A DNA stretch of 64,000 nucleotides from DAOUKH01 sp964291475 (GCA_964291475.2 OZ220075.1:1-64000), one strand, 5' to 3'. Numbered from the stretch's first letter, positions 33,799 through 43,194 are shown. Notes: generated by a model not told the origin, from the letters alone. Numbers and translations are program-made.

Positions 33799-34935
33799 AT
33801 GACTGAGTGGCTTGGCATCGAACACCTCTTCGAGCTTTCCGGGTGGGAAGCGGTTGCGGGGTTCTTGACCCCGCTGGCGGTCTTCGCCGCGTTCTTCCTT
33901 GCGCAGGTCATTCTGCCGGGAAGATGGGTCCCCGGCTACGTCGTCAACCCGGAGACCGGCGAGCCCCGCCGGTACCGGCTCAACGGCATCGTGGTCTTCG
34001 CCCTCGCGGTGATCCTGTGGGCTTTCGAGCTCATCGGGCCGCGCGACTGGTTCTTCCGGTCCGCGGTCTATGCCTTGGCCGGCGGGACGGCTCTCGCCCT
34101 TGTCCTTTCGATCATCGCGGTGTTCACCCAACCGCGGGGAGCTGTCAAGAACCCGATCGCTGCGCTTTGGTTCGGGCGGGCCCAGGAGTTGTCGTTTTTC
34201 AAGGACCGCTTCGACGTCAAGATGTACCTCTATGTCGTCGGCGGGACGATGTTGGCGCTCAACGCACTCTCCGGGGCCGCCTACCACCACCATGTGTTCG
34301 GCGCCGACGCCAACCCCGGCGTCTACATGTACGCCGCCTTCTTCACCTTCTACATTTTCGACTACTTCATCTTCGAACGCGTCCAGCTCTACACCTACGA
34401 CCTGATCCACGAGAAGCTCGGCTTCATGTTGATCTGGGGCGGCCTCATCGTCTACGGGTGGCTGTACATCCTCCCGCTGTGGGGCATGGCCGCCTACCCG
34501 GACCCAGGGTTTTCGACGGCGTGGACCTATGTCTGGCTCATCGGAACGGCCGCGCTGTTCCTCGTCGGCTGGAGCATCGGCCGCGGCGCTAACTTGCAGA
34601 AGTACACCTTCAAACGCTGGCCCGACCGCAAGTTTCTCGGGATCATCGAGCCCAAGTACATCGAGGCAGGCGACCGCAAGATCCTCTGCAGCGGACTCTG
34701 GGGCGCCGCCCGCCACTTCAACTACTTCGGCGAGGGGCTCCTTTGCCTCTCCGTCGCCCTGGCATTCGGCCACTTCGGCGTGCTCTGGGCCTGGACCTAC
34801 ATGATCTTCATCGTCACCTTCTTCACCTTCCGGCAACATGGTGACGATAAGCACTGCGCCGAAAAATACGGCCCGGAGAAGTGGGAAGAATACAAGGCGC
34901 GGGTCCCGTACCGGATCCTTCCCGGCGTGTATTAG
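33799..34935 (+). CDS. Membrane protein of the sterol C14-reductase (ERG4/ERG24)-like family
   Basis: The protein has 378 residues with about nine hydrophobic segments and no signal peptide. The C-terminal third carries the ERG4/ERG24 signatures. These are CSGLWGAARHFNYFGEGLL (about residues 297-315) and DDKHCAEKYGPEKWEEYKARVPYRILPGVY at the very end, which match eukaryotic delta-14 and delta-7 sterol reductases. Those residues form the NADPH and sterol pocket. Bacterial homologues exist but their substrates (sterol, hopanoid, other polyprenoids) are mostly unknown. No sterol or hopanoid cyclase is in this window. An extended -10 TGC-TATTCT (33742-33747) may be its promoter. Confidence 0.88.
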   Translation: MTEWLGIEHLFELSGWEAVAGFLTPLAVFAAFFLAQVILPGRWVPGYVVNPETGEPRRYRLNGIVVFALAVILWAFELIGPRDWFFRSAVYALAGGTALALVLSIIAVFTQPRGAVKNPIAALWFGRAQELSFFKDRFDVKMYLYVVGGTMLALNALSGAAYHHHVFGADANPGVYMYAAFFTFYIFDYFIFERVQLYTYDLIHEKLGFMLIWGGLIVYGWLYILPLWGMAAYPDPGFSTAWTYVWLIGTAALFLVGWSIGRGANLQKYTFKRWPDRKFLGIIEPKYIEAGDRKILCSGLWGAARHFNYFGEGLLCLSVALAFGHFGVLWAWTYMIFIVTFFTFRQHGDDKHCAEKYGPEKWEEYKARVPYRILPGVY

Positions 34936-34970
34936 GCGTGCATTCCTGAAAGCCCCCAGAAGGGAGAGGG

Positions 34971-36671
34971 CTAGGCGTAGTCCGTGCCGCGGATGAGGCG
35001 GCCGGGATAGGCGCCGGTGTGTTCGGCCCCTTCGACGACGGGCACGCCGTTGACGATGGTGTGCTCGATGCCCGTGGCCTTGATAACGATGCGCTCCTCG
35101 CCGTTGGGGAGATCGGGCACTTTCTCTTTGGGTAGCGCGCCGATGGTATCGGGGTCGAAGACCATGACGTCGGCGGCGAGGCCGGGCTCCAAGCGCCCGC
35201 GGTCGGTGAAGCCCATGTACCCTGCCGGGAAGCCGGTGAGCTTGTGGACCGCCTCTTCGAGGGTGAGCACGCCCTTCTCGCGCACCCACTGGCTGAACAC
35301 TTGCGTCGAGTACTCCGCGCCCGCGATCATGTTGAGGTGCGCGCCGGCATCCGAGACGCCGAGGATGGTGTACGGGCTGCGGATGATGGAGGCGATGGCT
35401 TCGGGGTCGGTGTTGCGGGTGCCGCTGAAGGTGAACTCGGTCTCCAGGTCTTCCGCCAAGGCAACGTCGATCATGGCGTCGAGGGGATGTTTGCCCATAC
35501 GCTGGCCAAGCTCGCGGAGGGTCAGACCTTTCAGATCGGCATGCTCCGGCCGCTTGGGGCCGGTGAGGATCGTCGCGTCCCAGCGCACCGGCTTCGGCCC
35601 CGACTCCCAGGCCGCGTCGATGCCGGGCCGCATACCGTCGCGGTAGGCGGGGTCGGCAAGCAGGGCCTTCTTCTCGGCGTCCGGCTTGGGGAGGACCTCC
35701 AGCCATTCCGGTAGCACGGTGAGGACGAGGTTGTTGTCCTTCAGGTCGAAGTCCTGCGTCGTGGGACGGCAGGAACAGACGCCGTAGACCCGTCCGCCCT
35801 CCTGGTGCGTCCGCTCCATGAAGGCCAATATCTCCCGCCATCGGCCCTCCGGCGCCTGTGGATACTGGCCAAGCTCGTTCCAGCTCAGCACGCGGCCCGA
35901 CGTGCGCGCCCACCGGGCGATGTCCACCTGGTCTTCCTCAGGCAGGTTCGTTCCCGAGCGGGGAGCGATCTCGATCTGGCCGAATCCGTGCCGGCCGACG
36001 ACGTCGACGAGCGCGTCGATCTCGCTGACGGCCGCGAAGCGGCTGGGTACGGGGTTGCCCTCCCAATCGACGTGGGCCCGGGAGATCGACGTGGTGAAGC
36101 CTACCGCACCCGCCGCCAGGGCTTCCCGTAGGAGGCCGCACATCGCGTCGACCTCGTCCGGCGTGGCCTCGCGTTCCAGGGCGTCGGACCCCATGACGGT
36201 GTAACGCAGTGCGGAATGCCCCACCTGGCAGGCGGCGTTGAGTCCCAGGGTCTGGCCCACGCGCTCCATGTACTCCGCGAACGAGCGCCAGTCCCATTCC
36301 GGGCCCTGCTGCATCGCGCCGAGCGACATTCCCTCGACGCGCGCCAGCATGCGCATGATGTAGTCCTGGTCGTCGGGTTTGCAGGGGGCGATGGTGAAGC
36401 CGCAGTTGCCCATGACGACGGTGGTGACGCCGTGCCAAACGCTCGACGTGAGGAGGGGGTCCCACAAAACCTGCGCGTCGTAGTGGGTGTGGATGTCGAC
36501 GATGCCGGGCGCGATGACGAGGCCCTTGGCATCGATCCGGCGCTTCGCCGCGCCGGAGACGTCGCCGACTTCGACGATCTTGCCGTCATTGACCGCCACG
36601 CCTCCGGGGAACTCCGCCCGGCCCGTACCGTCCACGATGCGCCCGTTCTCGATGACGAGGTCGTACGCCAT
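34971..36671 (-). CDS. N-acyl-D-amino-acid deacylase-like amidohydrolase
   Basis: The N-terminal composite domain (DLVIENGRIVDGTGRAEFPGGVAVNDGKIVEVG) leads to the metal-binding HTHYD (about residues 61-65). NCGFTIAP carries the Cys/Gly strand of D-aminoacylases, and VGHSALR follows. GVSDAGAHLNM (about 440-450) carries the catalytic Asp. The C-terminus LIRGTDYA is typical of this clade. The enzymes hydrolyse N-acyl-D-amino acids or related cyclic amides. At 566 residues it is slightly longer than classic D-aminoacylase (about 480). It stands alone on the minus strand. Confidence 0.93.
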   Translation of the reverse strand: MAYDLVIENGRIVDGTGRAEFPGGVAVNDGKIVEVGDVSGAAKRRIDAKGLVIAPGIVDIHTHYDAQVLWDPLLTSSVWHGVTTVVMGNCGFTIAPCKPDDQDYIMRMLARVEGMSLGAMQQGPEWDWRSFAEYMERVGQTLGLNAACQVGHSALRYTVMGSDALEREATPDEVDAMCGLLREALAAGAVGFTTSISRAHVDWEGNPVPSRFAAVSEIDALVDVVGRHGFGQIEIAPRSGTNLPEEDQVDIARWARTSGRVLSWNELGQYPQAPEGRWREILAFMERTHQEGGRVYGVCSCRPTTQDFDLKDNNLVLTVLPEWLEVLPKPDAEKKALLADPAYRDGMRPGIDAAWESGPKPVRWDATILTGPKRPEHADLKGLTLRELGQRMGKHPLDAMIDVALAEDLETEFTFSGTRNTDPEAIASIIRSPYTILGVSDAGAHLNMIAGAEYSTQVFSQWVREKGVLTLEEAVHKLTGFPAGYMGFTDRGRLEPGLAADVMVFDPDTIGALPKEKVPDLPNGEERIVIKATGIEHTIVNGVPVVEGAEHTGAYPGRLIRGTDYA

Positions 36672-36714
36672 GCCCGAAACCTCCGCTATGCCAAGACCTT
36701 ACGCGGCACGAAGC

Positions 36715-36790
36715 GGCACCCTTTGGGCGCCCGCGCGCCGTGTGGCGCGCGCCCTCTCTCAGTCTCCCCCAGAGGGGGAGAGGCCCGGAG
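36715..36790. repeat. Mosaic repeat fragment in inverted orientation
   Basis: The GCGCGCCCTCTCTCAGTCTCCCCC-AGAGGGGGAG text is the reverse complement of the module seen elsewhere (CTCCCCCTCTGGGGGAGACTGAGAGAGGGC). This shows that the modules occur in both orientations. Confidence 0.7.
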
Positions 36791-36921
36791 AAACCTCGGT
36801 CCGCGCATGATACGACGAGGAGGGCGTCGGGGCTACGGCGCCGGACTCCCTAGCGCCACGGAAGCGCCCCCACTACAATGGCCGCGCGCCCGCCGCCCCA
36901 TGGGCGTTAGGAGCCACCGCA

Positions 36922-37770
36922 ATGCCCCTCCGAGACATCCACACGCTGCTCGACGACCTCATGTTCGGCGAAGGGCCGCGCTGGCACGAGGGCGCCCTCT
37001 GGTTCTCCGACATGCACGCCCATGAGGTGGTCCGCGTCGAGCTGGAGGGCGGCCGCGCCGACACCGTCGTCCACGTGCCGAACCGGCCCTCCGGCCTCGG
37101 CTTCGACCCCGACGGACGCCTACTCATCGTCTCCATGACCGACCACAAGCTGCTGCGCCACGTCGACGCCGGTCTCGAAGAGGTCGCCGACATGAGCGCC
37201 CTCGCCGGCGGCCCTTGCAACGACATGGTCGTCGACGCGAAGGGCCGGGCCTACGTGGGCAACTTCGGTTTCGACACCTTCGGAGGCGCGCCGCAGCAGG
37301 ACACGGTGCTCATCCTCGTCACGCCCGAGGGCGACGTCCGCGCCGTCGCCGACGGCCTTTCCTTCCCCAACGGCATGGTCGTCACGCCCGACGGCAAGAC
37401 GCTGATCGTCGGCGAAACGCGCGGGCTGCGCCTCACCGCCTTCGACATCGAGGACGACGGCTCACTCTCCAACCGCCGGACGTGGGCCGACCTCGATTTC
37501 GGGCCCGACGGCATCGCGCTCGACGAGGAGGGCTGCATCTGGCTCGCCACGCCGCGGGGGCCGGGATTCATCCGCGTCGCCGAGGGGGGCGGGGTCAAGG
37601 AGATCATCGAGTCGGACATGCTGGGGATCGCCTGCGCACTGGGCGGCGAGGACCGAAAGACGCTCTTCCTCCTCGAATCGAAGGAGTCGAATCCCCAGAA
37701 GATCGAGGGCCGGGGTAACGCCCGCATCCGCTACACGCGGGTCGAGGCCGCCGGCGTGGGCATACCCTAG
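36922..37770 (+). CDS. SMP-30/gluconolactonase-family protein
   Basis: This is a six-bladed beta-propeller family opening with FGEGPRWHEGALWFSDMHAHEVVRVE (metal-binding Glu at about 14). It contains RPSGLGFDPDGRLLIVSM, GPCNDMVVDAKGRAYVGNFGF (metal Asn), FPNGMVVTPDGKTLIVGE and GPDGIALDEEGCIWLATP (metal Asp). Such enzymes hydrolyse sugar lactones or similar esters. The 282-residue length is normal. The stop is followed without a gap by the next start at 37771, so the two genes are co-translated. Confidence 0.93.
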   Translation: MPLRDIHTLLDDLMFGEGPRWHEGALWFSDMHAHEVVRVELEGGRADTVVHVPNRPSGLGFDPDGRLLIVSMTDHKLLRHVDAGLEEVADMSALAGGPCNDMVVDAKGRAYVGNFGFDTFGGAPQQDTVLILVTPEGDVRAVADGLSFPNGMVVTPDGKTLIVGETRGLRLTAFDIEDDGSLSNRRTWADLDFGPDGIALDEEGCIWLATPRGPGFIRVAEGGGVKEIIESDMLGIACALGGEDRKTLFLLESKESNPQKIEGRGNARIRYTRVEAAGVGIP

Positions 37771-38055
37771 ATGCCGCTCAAGTTCACCGACCGCGCCCGC
37801 GAGGCGCTGGCCGAGTTGCTCGACTCAGAGGACCACGAGCCGGGCCACCTTATCCGCATGGTCTCCGACATCTACGGCGGCTTCCACCTCGTCTACGGCG
37901 AGCGCAAGGAGACCGACCAGGTCGTCGAGTTTGAAGGGCGGCCCATTCTCGTCATCGACGCCTCGATCAGCGAGCACCTCGTGGAGCACATCAAGGGTGA
38001 CACGCTCGACGTGGAGATGACCGACGACGGCCCGTCGCTGCGCGCCATCTCCTAG
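37771..38055 (+). CDS. HesB/IscA-like fold protein lacking cluster cysteines
   Basis: The 94-residue sequence LKFTDRAREALAELLDSEDHEPGHLIRMVSDIYGGFHLVYGERKETDQVVEFEGRPILVIDASISEHL follows the beta-strand pattern of the HesB-like (Fe-S biosynthesis) fold. It contains no cysteine at all, so it cannot be an Fe-S scaffold of the usual kind. It starts on the base after the SMP-30 stop. The fold assignment is by pattern only and the role is unknown. Confidence 0.78.
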   Translation: MPLKFTDRAREALAELLDSEDHEPGHLIRMVSDIYGGFHLVYGERKETDQVVEFEGRPILVIDASISEHLVEHIKGDTLDVEMTDDGPSLRAIS

Positions 38056-38061
38056 CCGCTT

Positions 38062-38090
38062 TTGACGCTCCGCGGCCCCGCGCGTACACT
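38062..38090 (+). promoter_or_regulatory. Promoter giving a probable leaderless mRNA
   Basis: TTGACG (38062-38067), a 17-bp spacer and TACACT (38085-38090) end 6 bp before the ATG at 38097. Transcription would start at or next to the start codon. Confidence 0.65.
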
Positions 38091-38096
38091 CGGCCC

Positions 38097-38765
38097 ATGA
38101 CCGTGACGGCCACCATCTTCATCCATGGGCGCGAAGGGACCTTCGACCAGTTCGACGAGATGGCGGAGGCGACGGAAGAGGCGGAGGAGGCCTTCGCCTT
38201 CGACTGGAGCGAGGGCCGCCTGATCGAGTGGGGCGCGTCCAGTTTCAGCGAGGCGGCCCGCCGTTCCACCGCCGCCTCTGTCGGCATCGGAGCCGCGGTG
38301 ACCAAGGCGGCAGGCCAGCTTCTCGATCAGATGGACGCCTGTCGGCTAGCATCGACGCGCGTCGTCGGACACAGCAAGGGCGGGGCGGTGGCGCTCCAGG
38401 CCATCGTCGAGATCATCAAGGGACGGCGGAACCCCGGCATCACGACAGTGACCACGCTCGACCCGTCCATCTCGAAGCGGGCCAGCCTCGGGATCCGCTT
38501 CAACGCCTGGGCCTCGAAGTGGCCGTGGCTCCAGGGGCGGCTCTCCGGCGAGCCCCGCTTCGACCTCCTCGACATCGGCGAGATCCGCCGCTTTCTGCTG
38601 AGTAAGCGGCTCCCCGCGCCGCTCGCCGCCGCCGGCATCACGCTGTGGAACCTACGGTTCACCCGCTGGTCGTCTGAGATTCCCGGCGCGCACAACCTCT
38701 ACATCGGCGGCGGCCACCGGTCGGCGTTCAAGCATCCCCGCGTGCTCGAGGCGGTCCGGCGCTAA
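38097..38765 (+). CDS. Alpha/beta-hydrolase-like protein
   Basis: The 222-residue product starts TVTATIFIHGREG (oxyanion-hole-like strand). It has VVGHSKGGAVALQAIVEI (about 95-113), a nucleophile elbow G-H-S-K-G as in lipases and thioesterases. TTLDPSISKRASLG and a late HNLYIGGGHRSAF could supply the acid and His. There is no signal peptide. Substrate unknown. The promoter overlaps the end of the upstream gene and predicts a leaderless transcript, so the ATG 38097 start is well supported. Confidence 0.82.
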   Translation: MTVTATIFIHGREGTFDQFDEMAEATEEAEEAFAFDWSEGRLIEWGASSFSEAARRSTAASVGIGAAVTKAAGQLLDQMDACRLASTRVVGHSKGGAVALQAIVEIIKGRRNPGITTVTTLDPSISKRASLGIRFNAWASKWPWLQGRLSGEPRFDLLDIGEIRRFLLSKRLPAPLAAAGITLWNLRFTRWSSEIPGAHNLYIGGGHRSAFKHPRVLEAVRR

Positions 38766-38810
38766 CCGCCGCGACCGCACATCGACGACACCCGCCTGGA
38801 GGAGAGAGCC

Positions 38811-39942
38811 GTGGCGATCACGCCGTTCACCATCGACATCCCCGATGAGGACCTGGCCGACCTGAAGCGCCGCCTCGAAGAGACGCGCTGGCCCGACGAG
38901 ATTCCTGGATCGGGCTGGGACTACGGCTCGAACCTCGCTTATGTCAAGGAGCTGTGCGAGTACTGGCGCGACGTCTACGACTGGCGCGCCCACGAGCGGA
39001 TGCTCAACGAGTTTCCGCAGTTCAAGGCCGACGTCGACGGTCTCGGCATCCACTTCATCCACGTCAAGGGCAAGGGTCCCAACCCCATGCCGCTGGTGAT
39101 CACCCACGGCTGGCCCAGCTCCTTCTTCGAGATGTACAAGGTCATTGGGCCACTGTCGGACCCCGCGAGCCACGGCGGCGACCCCGCCGACGCCTTCGAC
39201 GTCGTCGCGCCGTCGCTGCCCGGCTACGGCTTCTCCGACCACGCCCGTGAGCGCGGCATGGACACCAAGGCCATCGCCGCCCTCTGGGTGCGGCTGATGG
39301 GGCAGCTTGGCTACGAGCGGTTCGGCTCGCAGGGCGGCGACTGGGGCGCGGGCGTGACCACCGCGCTCGGGGTCAACCATCCCGACCGGATGATCGGGGT
39401 GCACCTGAACATGGTCACCGCCCAGATCGACGAGGCGAAGCTGACGCCTGAGCAGCGCGAGTGGTGGGAGAACCTGAAGGCCTACCGGCAGGAGGAGTGG
39501 GGCTACGTCCACCTCCAGGGCACCAAGCCGCAGACGGCGTCCTACGGCCTCAACGACTCGCCCTCAGGGCTCGCAGCATGGATCGTCGAGAAGTGGCGGC
39601 GGTGGAGCGACTGCGGCGGCGACGTCGAGCGCAGCTACACCAAGGACGAGCTGCTCACCAACATCTCGATCTACTGGTTCACCCAGAGTATCGGATCGTC
39701 GATGCGCCTCTACAAAGAGACCTTCCGCGGCTCGACGACGCCGCGGCCCTCGCCCCGCATCGAAGTTCCCACCGGCGTGGCCACGTTCAAGGAGGCGAAC
39801 CGCCCCTCCGCGCGTGCTCGCCGAACACGCCTACAACCTCAAGCGGTGGACGGACATGGAGCAGGGCGGCCACTTCCCCGCGATGGAGAACCCCGGCGGC
39901 CTCGTCCACGAAGTCCGCGAGTTCTTCCGCCCTCTCCGCTAA
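38811..39942 (+). CDS. Epoxide hydrolase, microsomal (EHN) type (one frameshift)
   Basis: The N-terminal EHN domain (FTIDIPDEDLADLKRRLEETRWPDEIPGSGWDYG) is followed by the alpha/beta-hydrolase core. HGWPSSFFEMYKVI is the oxyanion hole and GSQGGDWGAGV the Asp nucleophile. These enzymes open epoxides to diols. Near 39805 one extra base shifts the frame; the true C-terminus (RVLAEHAYNLKRWTDMEQGG then HFPAMENP with the catalytic His) is in the next frame and ends at TAA 39940-39942. Total length would be about 376 residues, as expected. The gene is 45 bp after the hydrolase-like gene and 27 bp before an alcohol dehydrogenase. Confidence 0.9.
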
Positions 39943-39969
39943 GCGAAACGCAAACTAAGGAGGCGTCCC

Positions 39970-41058
39970 ATGCCTATCGATGGACTCGGAGTCGTATCCC
40001 GCGCGGCGGGCGAGCCGGCCCTCGTCGAAGACATCGTCATCGACGATCCGGGGCCCGGCGAGGTGCTGGTTCGGGTCCAGGCCAGCGGTGTCTGCCACAC
40101 CGACCTGCACTACAAGCTGGGGAACATCACCGACGAGTTCCCCTTCCTGCTCGGCCACGAGGGCGCGGGCATCGTCGAGGCCGTCGGCGAGGGCGTCACC
40201 GAGCCCGCGGTCGGCGACTACGTCATCCTCGCCTGGCGGGCCCCATGCGGCGCCTGCCGGTTCTGCGCCATCGGCCAGCCGCACCTCTGCTCGGCCAGCC
40301 TCAACGCCGAGCCCCGCATGAAGACGAAGCGCGACAACCTGACGCTGAACCCGGCCCTCGGCATCGGGACCTTCTGCACCCACACCGTCGTCGCCGCCAA
40401 GCAGGCGGTGCCCGTGCCCACGAGCTGCCCGCCGCCGCAGGCGTCGCTCATCGGCTGCGGCGTGATGACGGGCGTCGGCGCGGCGCTCTACTCGGGGCAG
40501 GTGCGCCGGGGGAGCTCGGTGGCGGTCTACGGCTGCGGCGGCGTCGGCTGCAGTGTCATCATGGGCGCCAAGCTGGCGGGGGCGCGCACGATCATCGGCG
40601 TCGACATCGCGGCAAACAAGCTCGACTGGGCGAAGGAGTTCGGCGCCACCGACGTCGTCGACGCGACGGCGGGCGACCCCGTCGAGGCGGTCAAGGCGCT
40701 GACCGGCGGCAACGGCGTCGACCACTCCTTCGAGGCCGTCGGCACGCCGCAGACGCTGCTCCAGGCGCTCTGGAGCCGCGACCTCGCCGGGACCTGCACG
40801 CTGATCGGCGTGCCGAGTCCAGACATGGTGGTCGAGGTCCCCATGCTCCAATTCTTCGGCCTCGGCGGGGCACTGCGCGTGAGCTGGTACGGCGACTGCC
40901 TTCCCTCCCGCGACTTCCCCATGCTCGCCGATTGGTACGCCAAGGGCGCGCTCGACCTCGACCGCGTGGTGACGCGGCTTATCAAGCTCGACGAGACGGA
41001 GCCGGCCTTCGAGGCCATGGAGCGGGGCGAGACGCTGCGCTCGGTGATCGAGCTCTAG
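39970..41058 (+). CDS. Zinc-dependent alcohol dehydrogenase
   Basis: The catalytic zinc ligands are in SGVCHTD (about Cys40) and GHEGAG (about His61). The four structural-zinc cysteines are in CGACRFCAIGQPHLC. The coenzyme site has VYGCGGVGCS. The 362-residue length and sequence resemble class III and NDMA/mycothiol-type dehydrogenases of actinobacteria and Chloroflexota. Co-location with epoxide hydrolase suggests a catabolic route through diol or alcohol to aldehyde, but substrate and cofactor are inferred. The start has AAGGAGG upstream. Confidence 0.93.
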   Translation: MPIDGLGVVSRAAGEPALVEDIVIDDPGPGEVLVRVQASGVCHTDLHYKLGNITDEFPFLLGHEGAGIVEAVGEGVTEPAVGDYVILAWRAPCGACRFCAIGQPHLCSASLNAEPRMKTKRDNLTLNPALGIGTFCTHTVVAAKQAVPVPTSCPPPQASLIGCGVMTGVGAALYSGQVRRGSSVAVYGCGGVGCSVIMGAKLAGARTIIGVDIAANKLDWAKEFGATDVVDATAGDPVEAVKALTGGNGVDHSFEAVGTPQTLLQALWSRDLAGTCTLIGVPSPDMVVEVPMLQFFGLGGALRVSWYGDCLPSRDFPMLADWYAKGALDLDRVVTRLIKLDETEPAFEAMERGETLRSVIEL

Positions 41059-41065
41059 GCGCGGG

Positions 41066-42407
41066 TTACTCCCACCACATCTTGTTGGGAGCGTCGCCGG
41101 TGAGGATGCGGGCCATGAGCCGGCCCAGCCGGACGCTGTAGTTGGTGCCGCGGTCCTCGGGGTAGATCTGGGTGGTGTTGGCCAGCCAGAGGTCTTCGAT
41201 CGGCGTCTTCAGCGAGGGGATCTGCTTGGAGTAGTCGAGGCCGATGATGGGCTGGGCCGCGTTCTCGCGGTGGTAGCTCCACTCGATAACCGACGACTCG
41301 TCGAAGTCCGGCGCGATGCGCTTGATGGCGGGCACGTAGTTCGCCCAAAGCTCGTCGGGCGACATGTCGTAGAACTTGTCCTCGCGGGCGACGTAGTTGG
41401 AGAGATAGACCAGATGCCGTCCGCCGTAGAGCGACTTGTCCACGAAGTTGGTGTGCTCGATCATCCCCACGAATGGGATCGTGGGGTCGGCGATGTTGAT
41501 CCAGTAGTAGGGCGTGAGCGGCCGGTCGAGGTGCATCACGATCAGATGGCCGCCTCGTAGCGCACCTTGGTCAGCAGCGCCTTGTAGTCGTCGGGCAGCT
41601 CGGGGACGAGGGCGGGCACGACGTAGGACGGCGACGTGGCGAGAATGGCGTCGAAGTTGCGCGTCTCCTCCTTGCCGTCGCGCTCCACGACCAAGCCCGT
41701 CGCCCGGCCGTCCTCGACGACGACGCGCTTCACCGTCGCGGGTAGTACAACTCGCCGCCCCCGTCCGGGATGGCGCGCTCCAGCGCCTCGAAGATCTCGG
41801 CGAAGCTGCCCATGGGGTAGCCGAGGCGCTCACGCCCCCTCAGTCCCTTGTCGCGTGAGGTGGTGCGGAGGTAGATCTTGCCCCAGAGCCAGGCCATCGA
41901 GACCTCGTCGGCGTGGTCGCCGAACTTGCCGCGCAGCAGCGGGCCCCAGACCACGTCCAGCGCCTTCTGCCCGATGCGCTTGCGCAGCCAGTCGCGGGCG
42001 GTGACGTGCTCGTACTCGCGGGGCCAGTACTTCTTGCGCTGGAGGAAGAGCGTGACGAAGCCCAGGCGCAGGCGCTGGAAGAGGTTCAGCGGCTTGAAGC
42101 GGAGCAGGTCGAGCGGCGTGGTGAAGGGGTGAATCTCGCCCTGGCTGTAGAAGCCGACGCTCGATTCGATCCATGCCAGCTTGTCGCCGAGGCCGAGCTC
42201 CTCGATCAGCTCGACGATCGAGGTGTCGCTGCGGAAGAGGTGGTGGTAGCCGCGTTCGAGCCGGCCGCCCCCGACGTCGAAGGTCGACGCCTGCCCCCCC
42301 AGGAACGGGGCCCGTTCGTACACGACGGGCTTGTGGCCGCGGCGCGTGAGTTCGTATGCGGCCGCCAGTCCAAGCGCGCCGCCGCCAATGATCCCGACTT
42401 CCATCAA
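41066..42407 (-). CDS. NAD(P)/FAD-dependent amine-oxidase-like oxidoreductase (two frameshifts)
   Basis: The N-terminus EVGIIGGGALGLAAAYELTRRGHKPVVYERAPFLGGQASTF is a Rossmann FAD-binding motif of the protoporphyrinogen-oxidase/phytoene-desaturase superfamily. The reading breaks near 41742 and again near 41548. Middle piece: VKRVVVEDGRATGLVVERDGKEETRNFDAILATSPSYVV. C-terminal piece: LTPYYWINIADPTIPFVGMIEHTNFVD ... DAPNKMWWE. Put together, the protein is about 445 residues and complete. Related proteins in environmental genomes sit in glycosylation or lipid gene sets, so the substrate is open. It is convergent with the alcohol dehydrogenase (7-bp gap). Confidence 0.88.
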
Positions 42408-42447
42408 TTCTTAAGTTTACACCAGGGAAGCGCGGGGTCCGGCCTCG

Positions 42448-43056
42448 CTACAGCAGCGCCCCGCCGATGGGGGCGAGGTGGGCGACGTCGTTGACGCCGA
42501 TCACGAGCTTGCTGTCGTCGACGAGGCTGACCGTGGAGATCGAGGTGTTCTGGAGGCGGAAGCGCATCGCGCCGTCGAACGGCCGGTCGAGGATGTAGTT
42601 CAGGGCGGCGTTGATGAAGCCACCGTGGGCGATGAGGGCGTAGGTGCCGCCGTCGTCCTTGACGGGGCCGGAGAAGACCTCGCCGATGGCCTTGGACGCC
42701 CGCTCGTAGAGCTGCGCCGCGCTCTCTCCGCCCTGGTGCTCGTAGCCGATGGTGTAGACCTTCGTGCGCTTCAGAAAATTAGAGGCGCGGCGACGATGTT
42801 CTTCAGGGCTCTGCTCGAGCCGCTCGCCGGCGTCGATCTCGCGGAATCGGCCGTCGAAGGTGATGGGCAGGCCGGTACGGGCGGCGACGGCCTCGGCGGT
42901 CTGCCGGGCGCGGGCCATCGTGCTCGAATAGATGCCCGTCAGGCCTACGGAGGCCAGCCGCTCCGCGAGCAGCTCCGCCTGCCGGACGCCGAGCTCGGTC
43001 AGGCCGTCGTTGGCGCCGTACAGGGCCTCGCCGTGTCGTATGAGTAACAGTTCCAG
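42448..43056 (-). CDS. Histidine phosphatase family protein
   Basis: The RHGE motif (ELLLIRHGEALYGANDGLTELGVRQAELLAERL) near the N-terminus supplies the phospho-accepting His. The second His is in LIAHGGFINAALNYIL. The family includes phosphoglycerate-mutase-like phosphatases and signalling phosphatases. The reading frame extends far upstream, but the start is best placed at CTG 43056, 6 bp after AGGAGG, which gives a normal 202-residue protein. The extra upstream codons run through repeat-module text and are not coding. Confidence 0.9.
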   Translation of the reverse strand: MELLLIRHGEALYGANDGLTELGVRQAELLAERLASVGLTGIYSSTMARARQTAEAVAARTGLPITFDGRFREIDAGERLEQSPEEHRRRASNFLKRTKVYTIGYEHQGGESAAQLYERASKAIGEVFSGPVKDDGGTYALIAHGGFINAALNYILDRPFDGAMRFRLQNTSISTVSLVDDSKLVIGVNDVAHLAPIGGALL

Positions 43057-43059
43057 CGT

Positions 43060-43110
43060 CTTCCTCCTTCTAAACCTCCCTCCCCCTGGGAGGGACTGAG
43101 GGAGGGCCGA
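43060..43110. repeat. Short mosaic repeat fragment
   Basis: This is one unit of the 'aaacctccctcccctgggagggactgagggagggcc' type, placed between the divergent phosphatase and phosphotransferase genes. It overlaps the region of the phosphatase ribosome site. Confidence 0.6.
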
Positions 43111-43194
43111 CGGGGATTCTACTCCGCCGCCGGGTGGTTTGGTATAAGATGCGCCCGCATTCGCCGGCGGCGGTCCGGCGGGCGGCGGAGGGTC

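Noticed and set aside
33793..35913. Long open frame of about 700 codons on the minus strand
   Set aside because: It runs antisense through the sterol-reductase-like gene and out of frame through the amidohydrolase gene. Both real genes have clear family motifs, and the antisense product is low-complexity.
41540..41750. TGA codons inside the FAD oxidoreductase as selenocysteine sites
   Set aside because: Homology resumes in a different frame rather than the same frame, so these are frameshift consequences, not recoded stops.
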